A DNA stretch of 64,000 nt from Streptomyces sp. NBC_01244. Its GTDB lineage: Bacteria; Actinomycetota; Actinomycetes; Streptomycetales; Streptomycetaceae. A program made the position numbers and the translations under genes. How positions within the stretch are numbered: position 1 is the first letter of the stretch; every line of letters begins with the position of its first letter. The stretch lies in contig NZ_CP108488.1 of NCBI RefSeq assembly GCF_035987325.1, positions 1,798,001 through 1,862,000 of the forward strand, in the 5' to 3' direction. The notes beneath the pieces were generated by a model. The model did no database searches, had not been told where the DNA came from, and worked only from the letters and a program-made list of their open reading frames with translations. This document shows positions 8,903 through 18,945 of the stretch, piece after piece.

Positions 8903-10993
8903 GTGGCCGTGACCCCAGAACCACGAAGGCAACGACCGGAACCACACCCCCGCAGCCGGCGCAAGCCGTTCGCGATCCTGTCCCTGCTCCTCGGCCTGCT
9001 CGCCATGGCGCTCGGCCCCGTACCGGGAGCGGCGGCCGACAACGGCTGGTGGAACCCCACCGCACGGCCCGCGCCCGATTCCCAGATCAACGTGACCGGT
9101 GAACCCTTCAAGGGCACCGACGCCCAGGGCAACGTCCGCGGCTTCGTCGACGCGCACGACCACATCATGTCCAACGAGGGCTTCGGTGGCCGCCTGATCT
9201 GCGGAAAGCCCTTCTCCGACGCCGGCATCGCCGACGCGCTCAAGGACTGTCCCGAGCACTACCCCGACGGCAGCCTCGCGATCTTCGACTTCATCACCAA
9301 GGGCGGCGACGGCAAGCACGACCCCGACGGCTGGCCCACCTTCAAGGACTGGCCCGCCCACGACTCGCTGACCCACCAGCAGAACTACTACGCCTGGATC
9401 GAGCGCGCCTGGCGCGGCGGGCAGCGCGTCCTCGTCAACGACCTCGTCACCAACGGGGTGATCTGCTCGGTCTACTTCTTCAAGGACCGCGGCTGCGACG
9501 AGATGACCGCCATCCGCCTGGAGGCGAAGAAGACCTACGACATGCAGGCCTACATCGACAAGATGTACGGCGGCGCGGGCAAGGGCTGGTTCCGCATCGT
9601 CACCGACTCCGCCCAGGCCCGTGAGGTGATCAAGCAGGGCAAGCTGGCCGTGGTCCTCGGGGTCGAGACCTCCGAGCCCTTCGGCTGCAAGCAGATCCTG
9701 GACATCGCGCAGTGCGGCAAGCAGGACATCGACCGCGGGCTCGACGAGCTGTACAACCTCGGCGTGCGCAGCATGTTCCTGTGCCACAAGTTCGACAACG
9801 CCCTGTGCGGGGTCCGCTTCGACGAGGGCGCGCTGGGAACGGCCATCAACGTCGGGCAGTTCCTCTCCACGGGCACCTTCTGGAAGACCGAGCAGTGCGC
9901 GGGCCCGCAGCACGACAACCCCATCGGCCTGGCCCCGGCGGCCTCCGCCGAGAAGCAGCTGCCGGCGGGCGTGAGCGTGCCCTCGTACGCCTCGGGCGCC
10001 CAGTGCAACACCCGCGGGCTCACCGACCTCGGTGACTACGCGGTGCGCGGCATGATGAAACGCAAGATGATGCTCGAACTCGACCACATGAGCGTGAAGG
10101 CGGCCGGCCAGGCCTTCGACATCCTCGAGACCGAGTCGTACCCGGGCGTGATCTCCTCGCACAGCTGGATGGACCTGGGCTGGACCGAGCGGCTCTACAA
10201 GCTCGGCGGTTTCGCCGCCGCGTACATGGGCGGCTCCGAGGGCTTCAGCGCGGAGGCCAAGCGGACCGACGCGCTGCGCGAGAAGTACAACGTCGGCTAC
10301 GGCTACGGCACCGACATGAACGGCGTCGGCGGCTGGCCCGGCCCGCGCGGGGCGAACACGCCGAACCCGGTCACGTACCCCTTCCGCAGCACCGACGGCG
10401 GCTCCGTCATCGACAAGGTGACCACCGGCCAGCGCACGTGGGACCTCAACACCGACGGCGCCTCGCACTACGGCCTGGTGCCCGACTGGATCGAGGACAT
10501 CCGGCTGGTCGGCGGGCAGGGCGTGGTGGACGACCTGTTCAAGGGCGCCGAGTCCTACCTGCGCACCTGGGGCAACTCCGAGCAGCACAAGGCCGGAGTG
10601 AACCTCGCCTCGGGGGCGGCCGCCTCGGCGAGCTCCGCCGAGTGGAACCCGTTCGTCAGCTACGCGCCCGGCAGGGCCGTGGACGGCGACCGGGGCAGCC
10701 GCTGGGCGAGCGACTGGAGCGACGGCCAGTGGGTGCAGTTCGACCTCGGCTCCCCGTCCCTGGTCAAGCGGGTCACGCTCGAATGGGAGCGCGCGTACGG
10801 GAAGTCGTACCGCATCGAGCTCTCCCCGGACGGGACGAACTGGCAGACGGCCTGGTCCACGGCCAGCGGTGACGGTGGCCTGGACACGGCGCAGTTCGCG
10901 GGGGTCCCGGCCCGGTACGTGCGCGTCCACGGAGCGGGACGCGGTACCCAGTGGGGTTACTCCCTGTACGAAGTCGGCGTATACAGCAGCTGA
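8903..10993 (+). CDS. Secreted amidohydrolase-like protein with C-terminal F5/8 type C domain
   Basis: 696 aa from GTG 8903, with GAGGA seven bases upstream. An export signal (SRRKPFAILSLLLGLLAMALG; twin arginines may make it a Tat substrate) ends near AAADNG. The large catalytic part begins with VDAHDHI (H85, D86, H87), the metal-binding start of metallo-dependent hydrolases. Later motifs include LELDHMS, VISSHSW and GYGTDMNG, consistent with a TIM-barrel amidohydrolase or M19-like enzyme. Residues about 568-696 form a discoidin (F5/8 type C) domain, usually carbohydrate-binding. Substrate unknown. Confidence 0.85.
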   Translation: MAVTPEPRRQRPEPHPRSRRKPFAILSLLLGLLAMALGPVPGAAADNGWWNPTARPAPDSQINVTGEPFKGTDAQGNVRGFVDAHDHIMSNEGFGGRLICGKPFSDAGIADALKDCPEHYPDGSLAIFDFITKGGDGKHDPDGWPTFKDWPAHDSLTHQQNYYAWIERAWRGGQRVLVNDLVTNGVICSVYFFKDRGCDEMTAIRLEAKKTYDMQAYIDKMYGGAGKGWFRIVTDSAQAREVIKQGKLAVVLGVETSEPFGCKQILDIAQCGKQDIDRGLDELYNLGVRSMFLCHKFDNALCGVRFDEGALGTAINVGQFLSTGTFWKTEQCAGPQHDNPIGLAPAASAEKQLPAGVSVPSYASGAQCNTRGLTDLGDYAVRGMMKRKMMLELDHMSVKAAGQAFDILETESYPGVISSHSWMDLGWTERLYKLGGFAAAYMGGSEGFSAEAKRTDALREKYNVGYGYGTDMNGVGGWPGPRGANTPNPVTYPFRSTDGGSVIDKVTTGQRTWDLNTDGASHYGLVPDWIEDIRLVGGQGVVDDLFKGAESYLRTWGNSEQHKAGVNLASGAAASASSAEWNPFVSYAPGRAVDGDRGSRWASDWSDGQWVQFDLGSPSLVKRVTLEWERAYGKSYRIELSPDGTNWQTAWSTASGDGGLDTAQFAGVPARYVRVHGAGRGTQWGYSLYEVGVYSS

Positions 10994-11075
10994 CGGCGTC
11001 GAGCGGGGTGTCCGGGGGCCGGTGCGCCCGCGGACACCCCGCTCGGGGCGCACCGGAGCGAAGGGGGACCCGTAC

Positions 11076-11675
11076 ATGGCACGGATGCCGTTGACCGACC
11101 GGCGCAGGCAGCTGACGGAGGCGGCGATCCGCGCGATGACCCGCGACGGGGTGTCCAGGACCACGACCCGGTCCATCGCCGCCGAGGCGGGCGTCTCCCT
11201 GAGCGTCTTCCACTATTGCTTCGACTCCAAGCAGGCGCTGCTGGAGTCGGTCATCGAGACCATCACCGCGCACTACGTGACCCTCGTGAAGGCCGCGATC
11301 GTGCCGATGCCGACGCTGCGGGAGACCATCCGGGCCGGCTTCCAGGCGTACTGGGACCACGTGGTGGCCGGGCCGGACGCGCACATGCTCACCTACGAGC
11401 TCACCCAGTACGCGCTGCGCCGGCCGGAGTTCGGGCACCTGGCGCGCAAGCAGTACGAGTCCTACTGCGATACGTACGCCGAGCTGCTCGAGGAGCTGCG
11501 CCGGATCACGCCGTTCGAGCTGAGCGTGCCGGTGGCCGTGCTGGCCCGCTATCTGGCGGCCATGACGGACGGGGTGACCCTGAACTTCCTGGTTCTCGGC
11601 GACGAGAAGGCAGCCGCCGAAATCCTGGACATGGTCACCGACCACGTGGCCGGACTCGTCGTCCGCACGGACTGA
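11076..11675 (+). CDS. TetR-family regulator
   Basis: 199 aa with AAGGGGGA upstream of the ATG. The N-terminal helix-turn-helix is clear: LTEAAIRAMTRDGVSRTTTRSIAAEAGVSLSVFHYCFDSKQALLESVIE. The C-terminal part looks like the TetR ligand-binding domain seen in BetI- or PfmR-like members. It ends 7 bp before the end of the convergent FGE gene. Target unknown; no palindrome typical of autoregulation stood out upstream. Confidence 0.9.
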   Translation: MARMPLTDRRRQLTEAAIRAMTRDGVSRTTTRSIAAEAGVSLSVFHYCFDSKQALLESVIETITAHYVTLVKAAIVPMPTLRETIRAGFQAYWDHVVAGPDAHMLTYELTQYALRRPEFGHLARKQYESYCDTYAELLEELRRITPFELSVPVAVLARYLAAMTDGVTLNFLVLGDEKAAAEILDMVTDHVAGLVVRTD

Positions 11676-11682
11676 TCCGCCC

Positions 11683-12567
11683 TCAGGCGGCCACCCGGAA
11701 ACCGATGTTGGACGTGGAGCTGTCGGGGGTGTTGGAACTGCGGGCCGCGACCCGGTAGCGGTTGCAGTACGAGTCGTGGCAGAGGAAGGAACCGCCGCGC
11801 ATCGTGCGGGACTCGTGGCCCGGGGCGAAGCGGTCCGCGGACCACTCCCACACGTTCCCGACGGCGTTGTAGAGCCCGTGGCCGTTGGGGCGGTACGACT
11901 TCACCGGGACGGTGCCGGTCCGGCCCGCGGTGTGGGTGGTGGGGAAGTCGCCCTGCCAGATGTTCAGCAGCACCCGGCCGCCCGGTGCGAGTTCGTCGCC
12001 CCAGGGGTAGCGGCGCCCCTCCAGGCCGCCGCGCGCCGCGTACTCCCACTCGGCCTCGGTGGGCAGCCTCGTTCCGGACCAGCCGCAGTAGACCACCGCG
12101 TCGTTCCACGAGACGTGGACGACGGGGTGGTTCTGCCGGGAGGCGATCGACGACCCGGGTCCCTCGGGATGCCTCCAGCTCGCGCCGGACACCGCCCGCC
12201 ACCACGGAACGCCGTCCACGGCCGGTGCGGAGGCGGCGAGTTCGTCCGTGAGGAGACCGGCGAAGACGAAGGAGAAGCCGAAGCCCTCGGCCTCCGTGAC
12301 ATGGCCGGTGGCCTTGACGAAGGTCGCGTACTGGGCGTTCGTGACCGTCGTCGGCGCGATCCGGAAGGGGGCCACCGCCACCTCCCGGACCGGGCCCTCC
12401 CCGTCGGCCGGGAACCCGTCCGCGTCGTCGGCGCCCATGAGGAAGCGCCCGCCGGGGAGGTCGACCAGACCGCGGACGGCCCGGGGCGCGGCGACGACCG
12501 GCGCGGCGAGCAGTGTCAGGGCGCCGGCCGGGGAGTCGTGGCCCGGGGTGCAGCAGGAGGAGGACAT
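11683..12567 (-). CDS. Formylglycine-generating enzyme (FGE)
   Basis: 294 aa. It oxidises the active-site cysteine of sulfatases (CxPSR) to formylglycine with O2 and copper. The FGE/SUMF1 fold is covered: LPGGRFLMGADD, TVTNAQYATFV, HPVVHVSWNDAVVYCGWSGTRLPTEAEWEYAARGG, GNVWEWSAD, and the end GGSFLCHDSYCNRYR. The two catalytic cysteines of this family are C263 and C268 here. No signal peptide, so it acts in the cytoplasm. It is downstream of a CxPSR sulfatase on the same strand, its obvious substrate, with a GC hairpin in the 78-nt gap. Confidence 0.95.
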   Translation of the reverse strand: MSSSCCTPGHDSPAGALTLLAAPVVAAPRAVRGLVDLPGGRFLMGADDADGFPADGEGPVREVAVAPFRIAPTTVTNAQYATFVKATGHVTEAEGFGFSFVFAGLLTDELAASAPAVDGVPWWRAVSGASWRHPEGPGSSIASRQNHPVVHVSWNDAVVYCGWSGTRLPTEAEWEYAARGGLEGRRYPWGDELAPGGRVLLNIWQGDFPTTHTAGRTGTVPVKSYRPNGHGLYNAVGNVWEWSADRFAPGHESRTMRGGSFLCHDSYCNRYRVAARSSNTPDSSTSNIGFRVAA

Positions 12568-12604
12568 GAGGGCTCCGGTGGACGTACGTGCGGATGGGTG
12601 CGGT

Positions 12605-12636
12605 CCGGCCGGGCGCGCGGGGGCGCGCCCGGCCGG
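12605..12636 (-). terminator. GC hairpin between sulfatase and FGE genes
   Basis: Perfect inverted repeat with a 14-bp stem (ccggccgggcgcgc) and a GGGG loop, right after the sulfatase stop. No T-tract follows, so it may work as an attenuator or mRNA stabiliser that lowers FGE relative to sulfatase. Confidence 0.5.
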
Positions 12637-12645
12637 AGGCGGGGG

Positions 12646-14046
12646 CTAGCCGACCCGGTCGGCTGCGAGCTGAGCGGCCAGGGCGGGGATGCCCAGGTTC
12701 CGTTCCTGCGCCGGGGTGGCCTGGTAGAGCTTGTTGACCAGCTGGTGCGGATCGGCGGCGAGGTCGTAGTACTCGCGGAACTTGACCTCTCCGGTGCCGG
12801 CCACGGTGCCGTTGGCGTCGGTGTACAGCGTGTAGTACTCGACGTACTGCTTGTCCTTGGAGACGTAGGAGGACCAGGTGCGGTGGTCGGTGCCCTGTCC
12901 CTTCCGCCACCATTCGACGAGCAGGTGGTCGCGGCTGTACGCGCTCAGCAGCGACGTGCCGTCCTGCGGGGTGTTCGGGGTGATCCCGGCGGCGTCGAGG
13001 ATGGTGGGCGCGATGTCGATGTTGGCGACGATGCGGTCGTCCACCGTGCCGGCGCCGAGGCCTCCGGCGGGCCAGGAGAGGTAGAACGGCACCTCGTGGG
13101 CGGGGCTGTAGGGCACCGACTTGGCGGTCCAGCCGTGGTCGGCCCAGCCGAAGCCGTTGTCGCCGATGTAGATGACGAGCGTGTTGTCGAGCTGGCCGGT
13201 GGCCGCCAGCTTGTCCTTGAAGGCCTGGACGGCGTCGTCGACGGAGAGCAGCACCCGCAGCTGCTCGGCGCGGATGCGCTTGCCGTCCTCGAGGGTGCCG
13301 GTGGCCTCCTTGATGTAGGGCGGCTTGTCGCTGCGGTCGGCCTCGGTGACGGAGGGGCGTCCGTTCCACTCGGGTACGGGCACGCCCGCGTACTTGGCCT
13401 CGGGCGTGCGCGGTCCGTGCGAGGCGTACGGGGTGACGTAGGCGAACCAGGGGCGGGTGTCGGTGGCCGCCTTGTCCAGGAAGCTCAGCGTCCGGTTCTT
13501 GATGATGTTCGTGGTGTAGCCGTTGATCGTCTGGACCGTCCCGTTGACGTTCCACTTGCCGTCCACGTACGAGGGCTGGAGCAGTGCGAAATCCTCGAAA
13601 TGCGGGGGCGCGTCGGCAATGTTCCACGCATTGAGGTATTTGCCGAAGAGGCCCGTGCGATATCCGGCCTGCTTCAGATAGCGCTGGACGGTGGTGTTCT
13701 GGTCAAGGGAAGCCGACGCGGCGTTGTTGCGGACCCCGTGGTTGTGGGCGTAGCGGCCCGAGAACACGGAGGAGCGGGAGGGCGCGCACAGCGGGGTGGT
13801 GACGTGGCCGTGGTTGAACTTCACGCCCTCCCCGGCCAGCCAGCCGATGGTCTTCTGGAGGGCCCAGTCGGTCTGTTTGGGCTGGTCATCGGTGACGATC
13901 AACAGGATGTTCGGACGGACGGCGGCCGCTGCCGCGGGAGTCGCGGCGGCCTGGCCGATCGCGGGCACGGTGGCGGCGGCCGCGGCCGCCGCGGTCCCGG
14001 CGAGGAATCCTCTCCGGCTGACCTGCGTACGGATTCTCTTGCTCAT
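12646..14046 (-). CDS. Tat-exported arylsulfatase-family sulfatase
   Basis: 466 aa. Hydrolyses a sulfate ester outside the cytoplasm. A Tat signal (SRRGFLAG at 10-17) is followed by an Ala-rich core. Metal-binding DD (53-54) lies in RPNILLIVTDDQ. The formylglycine motif is C87-A-P-S-R91, followed by SSVFSGRYAHNHG. Further sulfatase signatures are HGPRTPEA and IYIGDNGFGWADHG. Tat export fits the need for folding and modification by the downstream FGE before secretion. A strong AGGAGG lies upstream of the ATG. Natural substrate unknown; the secreted enzymes nearby suggest scavenging. Confidence 0.95.
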   Translation of the reverse strand: MSKRIRTQVSRRGFLAGTAAAAAAATVPAIGQAAATPAAAAAVRPNILLIVTDDQPKQTDWALQKTIGWLAGEGVKFNHGHVTTPLCAPSRSSVFSGRYAHNHGVRNNAASASLDQNTTVQRYLKQAGYRTGLFGKYLNAWNIADAPPHFEDFALLQPSYVDGKWNVNGTVQTINGYTTNIIKNRTLSFLDKAATDTRPWFAYVTPYASHGPRTPEAKYAGVPVPEWNGRPSVTEADRSDKPPYIKEATGTLEDGKRIRAEQLRVLLSVDDAVQAFKDKLAATGQLDNTLVIYIGDNGFGWADHGWTAKSVPYSPAHEVPFYLSWPAGGLGAGTVDDRIVANIDIAPTILDAAGITPNTPQDGTSLLSAYSRDHLLVEWWRKGQGTDHRTWSSYVSKDKQYVEYYTLYTDANGTVAGTGEVKFREYYDLAADPHQLVNKLYQATPAQERNLGIPALAAQLAADRVG

Positions 14047-14189
14047 GGGTATTTCCTCCTGCTCTCCGAAGGCGCCCCATCAACTTCACAAGATGGTGTG
14101 GCGGCGACTGCCATGCGGAGAGCGTAAAGGGATCCCAATAGGCGTTCCATGTACGGAGTATGAAATGACGTCAGCGTCTGTGAACAGCG

Positions 14190-15149
14190 TCAGTCGAGGA
14201 CCGGATGGGCTTCCGGATGGTCGTCCCACCAGGCGCGGTGGAAGGCGTTGTTGTCCACATTGGCCAGGTACGCGTAGACGGCCGACCGGTAGAAGAGCTC
14301 CGCCTGGCGGGCCGAGACCGTCGAGCGGTTCCAGGCGAGCCGGATGCGCCCGGTGATCGGCGCCCCGATCAGCGGGCGCATCACCGTGCCCGGCACGGCG
14401 GGTGCCGTGGGCTGGCTGAGGGACACGGCGCGCCCCGCGGAGATCAGGTCGTACTGCATCATGCGGTCGGTGATCCGGTAGCGCAGCGCGGGGACGAAGC
14501 CGGCCTTGGCGCAGGCCTCGACCAGCGCCTCGGGTCCGCCGTCGTCGTCCTCCACCAGGGTCATCCACTGCTCGTCGGCGAGGTCGGCGAGGTCGAGGGC
14601 CTCCAGCCGGGCCAGCGGGTGCCGGGCTGACATCCGGATGCAGAAGGGTTCCTTGGGGACCAGGGTGCGGGCCGTCACGCCCGCGGGCAGCGGCACCTCG
14701 TGGTCGTTGACCTCGCCGTACACGATGACGTCGTAGCGGCCCGCGCCGAGCATCCGCACCAGGGCCGTCACCGAGTCCTCCAGGTCCACGGTGATCTCCC
14801 GGCCCGCCAGGGCCAGGTCCTGCCGGGCGATCAGGCCGTCGATCAGCACCAGCAGGATGCAGCCCAGGCGCAGCGGGGCGTCGGCCGTCCGGGCCCGCGC
14901 CTCCGAGCCGAGGGCGTCCATCTCGCTGAGCACCCGGCGGGCCTTCGCCAGGACGAACTGGCCGAGCGGGGTGGGTTCGACCCCGAGCCGGCCCCGGACG
15001 AAGAGTTCGCCGCCGGTGACCCGCTCGATCCGGCGCAGCTGGGCGGAGAGCGCCGGCTGGGAGACCCCGAGGACCCGCGCCGCGCCCCCCAGGCTTCCGG
15101 TCTCCGCTATCTGGCAGACGGCTTGCAGATGTCTCAACTCCAGCTGCAT
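14190..15149 (-). CDS. LysR-family transcriptional regulator
   Basis: 319 aa. The N-terminal winged helix-turn-helix is typical ([43 protein letters not shown]), followed by an effector-binding domain. It lies upstream of the sulfatase on the same strand (143-nt gap) and diverges from the M4-M28 protease gene. Either could be a target. A CATAA-N8-TTATG element 34-51 bp upstream of its start favours the protease or its own gene. Confidence 0.93.
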   Translation of the reverse strand: MQLELRHLQAVCQIAETGSLGGAARVLGVSQPALSAQLRRIERVTGGELFVRGRLGVEPTPLGQFVLAKARRVLSEMDALGSEARARTADAPLRLGCILLVLIDGLIARQDLALAGREITVDLEDSVTALVRMLGAGRYDVIVYGEVNDHEVPLPAGVTARTLVPKEPFCIRMSARHPLARLEALDLADLADEQWMTLVEDDDGGPEALVEACAKAGFVPALRYRITDRMMQYDLISAGRAVSLSQPTAPAVPGTVMRPLIGAPITGRIRLAWNRSTVSARQAELFYRSAVYAYLANVDNNAFHRAWWDDHPEAHPVLD

Positions 15150-15182
15150 CCCGGCAGCTTACGCAGCGTCATCCGTCGGCAC

Positions 15183-15200
15183 CATAACGCCGGTCTTATG
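15183..15200. promoter_or_regulatory. Candidate LysR operator (CATAA-N8-TTATG)
   Basis: An 18-nt inverted repeat, CATAA-N8-TTATG, sits between the LysR start (15149) and the protease start (15340). This spacing and the A/T-rich arms in a 72% GC background are typical of LysR-type regulators that control a divergent gene. Confidence 0.55.
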
Positions 15201-15339
15201 TCGGCAGGGATGTCCCGATGTCGTCATGGACACGCCCATACTCGGCCGCGAACAGCCAGACGGTTTTCCCGCCGTTCCCGCCGTTCCCGCCGTTCCCTCC
15301 TCTCCTCTCCCCATCCCCCCACACGATCGGAGTGGACTC

Positions 15340-18300
15340 TTGCAGCCCACCAGATGGATGGCCGCCCTGGCGGCCATGGTGCTGACCACGGGCCTCGCCG
15401 GCACGCTGGCCACCACCGCCACCGCCGCGCAGAACGCGGATCCCCTCCCGCCCACCGCTGCCGAACGGGCGGTCGCCGCGGCCGACGCGGCCGTGCGCAG
15501 CGGCCTCGACAGCCTGGTCAACTCCCCGCAGCAGCAGTACGACCGCCGCCTGGTCACCCCCTGGGTGAAGGACCTCTACTCGGTCGCGTACGAGCGCAGC
15601 TACCGCAGCCTGCCGGTCGTCGGCGGCGACGCGGTCGTGCTCGCCGACGGCCAGGGCCGGGTGCGCGCCCTCCAGTCGGCCTCCGCGACCGTGATCGACG
15701 TGGCCACCACGGCGACGGTCACGGCCCAGGCCGCCGAGGCCCTCTCGCGCGCCGAGCAGGTCAAGACCGACCAGGTGCAGAGCCGCCGGCTCGTCGTCAA
15801 GCTCAAGGACGACAAGGCGGTGCTGGCCTGGGAGACCGTCCTGCTCGGGCGGACCGCCAAGGCCCCCAGCAAGCTGCACGTGTTCGTGGACGCCCGTACC
15901 GGCAAGGTCGTCGACCGCTTCGACGAGGTGGTCGCGGGCAGCGGCAACAGCAAGTGGAACGGCCCGAACCCGCTGACGATCGACACCACGGCCTCCGGTG
16001 GCACGTACTCCCTGCGCGACCCGAACCGGACCGGCCTGAGCTGCGCCGACTACAGCAGCGGCTCGGTCTTCTCGAAGTCCACCGACTCCTGGGGCACCGG
16101 CAACCCGACCTCCAAGGAGACCGGTTGCGTGGACCTGATGTTCGCGGCGCAGAAGCAGTGGGACATGCTGAGCCAGTGGCTCGGCCGCAACGGCGTCAAC
16201 GGCACCGGCCGCAGCTTCCCGGCCAAGGTCGGCCTGAACGACGTGAACGCGTACTGGGACGGCAGCTCGGTCAGCATCGGCCACAACAACGCCAACGAGT
16301 GGATCGCCGGCGTGGACGTGGTGGCCCACGAGTACGGGCACGCCATCGACTCCAACACCCCCGGCGGCACCAGCGGCCAGGAGTCCGGGCTCGGCGAGGC
16401 CACCGGCGACATCTTCGGCGCGCTGACCGAGGCGTTCATCAACGAGCCCTCCCCGTACGACACTCCGGACTACACCGTCGGCGAGATGATCAACCTCGTG
16501 GGCAACGGTCCGATCCGCAACATGTACAACCCGCCGGCCGTCAACAACGACCCGGCCTGTTACAGCTCCGCGATACCCGGTACCGAGGTGCACGCGGCCG
16601 CCGGCCCCCTGAACCACTGGTTCTACCTGCTCGCCGAGGGCACCAGCCCGGGCGGCGGCAAGCCGAACAGCAGCACCTGCAACCAGTCCACGCTGACCGG
16701 TGTGGGCGTGCAGAACGCCGGCAAGATCTTCTACGGCGGCATGCTGCTGAAGACCTCCAGCATGTCCTACAAGAAGTACCGGACGGCGACGCTCAGTTCC
16801 GCCAAGTCGCTGGACGCCACCTGCAACCTGTTCAACAAGACCAAGGGCGCCTGGGACGCCATCACCGTGCCCGCCCAGGCCGGTGACCCGACCTGCACCC
16901 CGAGCGGCGAGAACAGCGACTTCTCGATGGCGCTGAACCCGGCCTCGGGAACCGTCCAGCAGGGCGCCTCGGCCACCACCACGGTCGCCACCGCCGTCTC
17001 CACGGGCACGGCCCAGCAGGTCACCCTCACCGCGTCCGGCCTGCCGGCCGGGGTCACCGCCTCCTTCAGCCCGGCCACCGTGCAGTCCGGCCAGTCCTCG
17101 ACGCTGACGCTGACCGCTTCCTCCAGCGCGGCCCCCGGATCCTCGACCGTGGTGGTCAAGGGCCAGGGCACCAGCCTCTCGCACACCGTCGACTACGCGC
17201 TCACCGTCGGCGGCACCACGCCCAACCCGGGCGCGCCGAACATCGACGTGGCCGCCGTCCAGGCGCACCTGAGCCAGTTCAACACGATCGCCTCCCAGAA
17301 CGGCGGCAACCGCCGTGCGGGCAGCGCCGGTTACACGGCCTCGCTGGCGTACGTCAAGGGCAAGCTGCAGGCCGCCGGCTACACGGTGACCGAGCAGAAC
17401 TGCACCTCGTGCACCTACCCGTCGAACAACCTGATCGCCGACTGGCCCGGCGGCCCCGCCGACCAGACGGTCATGTTCGGCGCGCACCTCGACGGCGTCT
17501 CGGCGGGTCCGGGCATCAACGACAACGGCTCGGGCTCCGCGACCCTGCTGGAGAACGCCCTCGTCCTCGCCCAGAAGAACCCCACGATGACCAAGCACGT
17601 GCGCTTCGCCTGGTGGACGGACGAGGAGCAGGGCCTCAACGGCTCGAAGTTCTACGTCAACCAGCTCACCAGCACCCAGAAGACCGCCATCAAGGCCTAC
17701 TACAACTTCGACATGGTCGGCTCGACCAACGGCGGCTACTTCATCAACAACGTCAACTCCACCACGGCCGCCCCGCTCAAGGCCTACTGGACCTCCCTGA
17801 ACCTCGCTCCCGAGGAGAACACCGAGGGCCAGGGCCGCAGTGACGACTACTCCTTCCAGCAGGGCGGCATCCCCACCTCCGGCTACGCGGCCGGCGCCAG
17901 CGCCCGCAAGACCTCGGCGCAGGCCACGAAGTGGGGCGGCACCGCGAACGCGGCGTACGACCCCTGCTACCACGCCTCCTGCGACACCACGAACAACATC
18001 AGCGCCACGGTCCTGGACCGCAGCGCCGACGGCGTGGCCTACACCGTCTGGAACCAGGCCGTCGGCGGCACCACCCCCGGCCCGGACTTCTCGATCAGCG
18101 CATCCCCGGCCACCGGCAGCGCCGCCCAGGGCGGCACCGCGAGCTCCACGATCAACACGGCGACCACGAGTGGCGCCGCCCAGACCGTGGCCCTTTCGGT
18201 GACCGGAGCCCCGGCCGGCACCACCGCCTCGCTGAGCCCGACCTCGGTCCAGTCGGGCAGCTCCTCCACGCTCTCCGTCCAGGTCGGCGCGAACACCGCG

Positions 18301-18849
18301 CCCGGCACGTACACCCTGACCGTCACCGGCTCGGGCTCGGGCTCGGTCAGCCACACCACCACCTACACCCTGACCGTCACGGGCACCGGCCCCTCCTGCA
18401 CCCCGCGCCAGCTCGTCGCCAACGGCGGGTTCGAGAGCGGCACCACCCCGTGGACGACCACCACGAACGTCATCACCAACCAGGCGGGGCAGACCCCGCA
18501 CGGCGGCACGTACAAGGCCTGGCTCAACGGCTACGGCACGACCCGCACGGACAGCGCCTCGCAGTCCGTGACCATCCCGACCGGCTGCTCCTCGTACCAG
18601 CTCGGCTTCTACCTGCACATCGACACCGCCGAGACCGAGAACACGGTCTACGACACCTTCACGGTCTCGGTGGGCGGCCAGACGCTGGCGACCCTGTCCA
18701 ACGTGAACGCGGCCTCCGGCTATCAGCTCAAGACGTACAACGTCTCCCAGTTCGCGGGCCAGACGGTCACGCTGAAGTTCCAGGGCCTGGAGGACGCCTC
18801 CCTGCAGACCTCCTTCGTCGTGGACGACGTCACCCTCCAGGTGAGCTGA
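15340..18849 (+). CDS. Secreted fusion protease: M4 thermolysin-like + M28 aminopeptidase
   Basis: 1169 aa from TTG 15340, chosen because GGAG lies eight bases upstream and the product then begins with a standard signal peptide (cut near ATTATAA). Order: FTP/PepSY-like propeptide (about 60-200); M4 endopeptidase (about 210-510) with zinc site H330-E-Y-G-H334, third ligand E353 and catalytic H426; Ig-like domain (about 527-622); M28 aminopeptidase close to Streptomyces griseus aminopeptidase (about 630-905) with H716, D728, catalytic E762, E763, D791, Y877 and H878; second Ig-like domain (about 915-1017); C-terminal beta-sandwich starting [10 protein letters not shown]. Every catalytic residue of both families is present. 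Endo- and exopeptidase on one chain would make free amino acids from protein. It diverges from a LysR gene. Confidence 0.95.
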   Translation: MQPTRWMAALAAMVLTTGLAGTLATTATAAQNADPLPPTAAERAVAAADAAVRSGLDSLVNSPQQQYDRRLVTPWVKDLYSVAYERSYRSLPVVGGDAVVLADGQGRVRALQSASATVIDVATTATVTAQAAEALSRAEQVKTDQVQSRRLVVKLKDDKAVLAWETVLLGRTAKAPSKLHVFVDARTGKVVDRFDEVVAGSGNSKWNGPNPLTIDTTASGGTYSLRDPNRTGLSCADYSSGSVFSKSTDSWGTGNPTSKETGCVDLMFAAQKQWDMLSQWLGRNGVNGTGRSFPAKVGLNDVNAYWDGSSVSIGHNNANEWIAGVDVVAHEYGHAIDSNTPGGTSGQESGLGEATGDIFGALTEAFINEPSPYDTPDYTVGEMINLVGNGPIRNMYNPPAVNNDPACYSSAIPGTEVHAAAGPLNHWFYLLAEGTSPGGGKPNSSTCNQSTLTGVGVQNAGKIFYGGMLLKTSSMSYKKYRTATLSSAKSLDATCNLFNKTKGAWDAITVPAQAGDPTCTPSGENSDFSMALNPASGTVQQGASATTTVATAVSTGTAQQVTLTASGLPAGVTASFSPATVQSGQSSTLTLTASSSAAPGSSTVVVKGQGTSLSHTVDYALTVGGTTPNPGAPNIDVAAVQAHLSQFNTIASQNGGNRRAGSAGYTASLAYVKGKLQAAGYTVTEQNCTSCTYPSNNLIADWPGGPADQTVMFGAHLDGVSAGPGINDNGSGSATLLENALVLAQKNPTMTKHVRFAWWTDEEQGLNGSKFYVNQLTSTQKTAIKAYYNFDMVGSTNGGYFINNVNSTTAAPLKAYWTSLNLAPEENTEGQGRSDDYSFQQGGIPTSGYAAGASARKTSAQATKWGGTANAAYDPCYHASCDTTNNISATVLDRSADGVAYTVWNQAVGGTTPGPDFSISASPATGSAAQGGTASSTINTATTSGAAQTVALSVTGAPAGTTASLSPTSVQSGSSSTLSVQVGANTAPGTYTLTVTGSGSGSVSHTTTYTLTVTGTGPSCTPRQLVANGGFESGTTPWTTTTNVITNQAGQTPHGGTYKAWLNGYGTTRTDSASQSVTIPTGCSSYQLGFYLHIDTAETENTVYDTFTVSVGGQTLATLSNVNAASGYQLKTYNVSQFAGQTVTLKFQGLEDASLQTSFVVDDVTLQVS

Positions 18850-18873
18850 CGCCCCCGGCACCCTGAGCACCAC

Positions 18874-18921
18874 CCGGGCGGCATCCGCCCCGGCCCCACG
18901 GCCGGAGCGGGTGCCGCCCGG
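18874..18921 (+). terminator. Hairpin terminator after the M4-M28 protease
   Basis: A 15-bp stem (ccgggcggcatccgc with gcgggtgccgcccgg, one G:U pair) encloses an inner ccggcc/cggccgg hairpin, 25 nt after the stop codon. Confidence 0.65.
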
Positions 18922-18945
18922 CCGTGTGCGGTGTATGCAGGAGGC

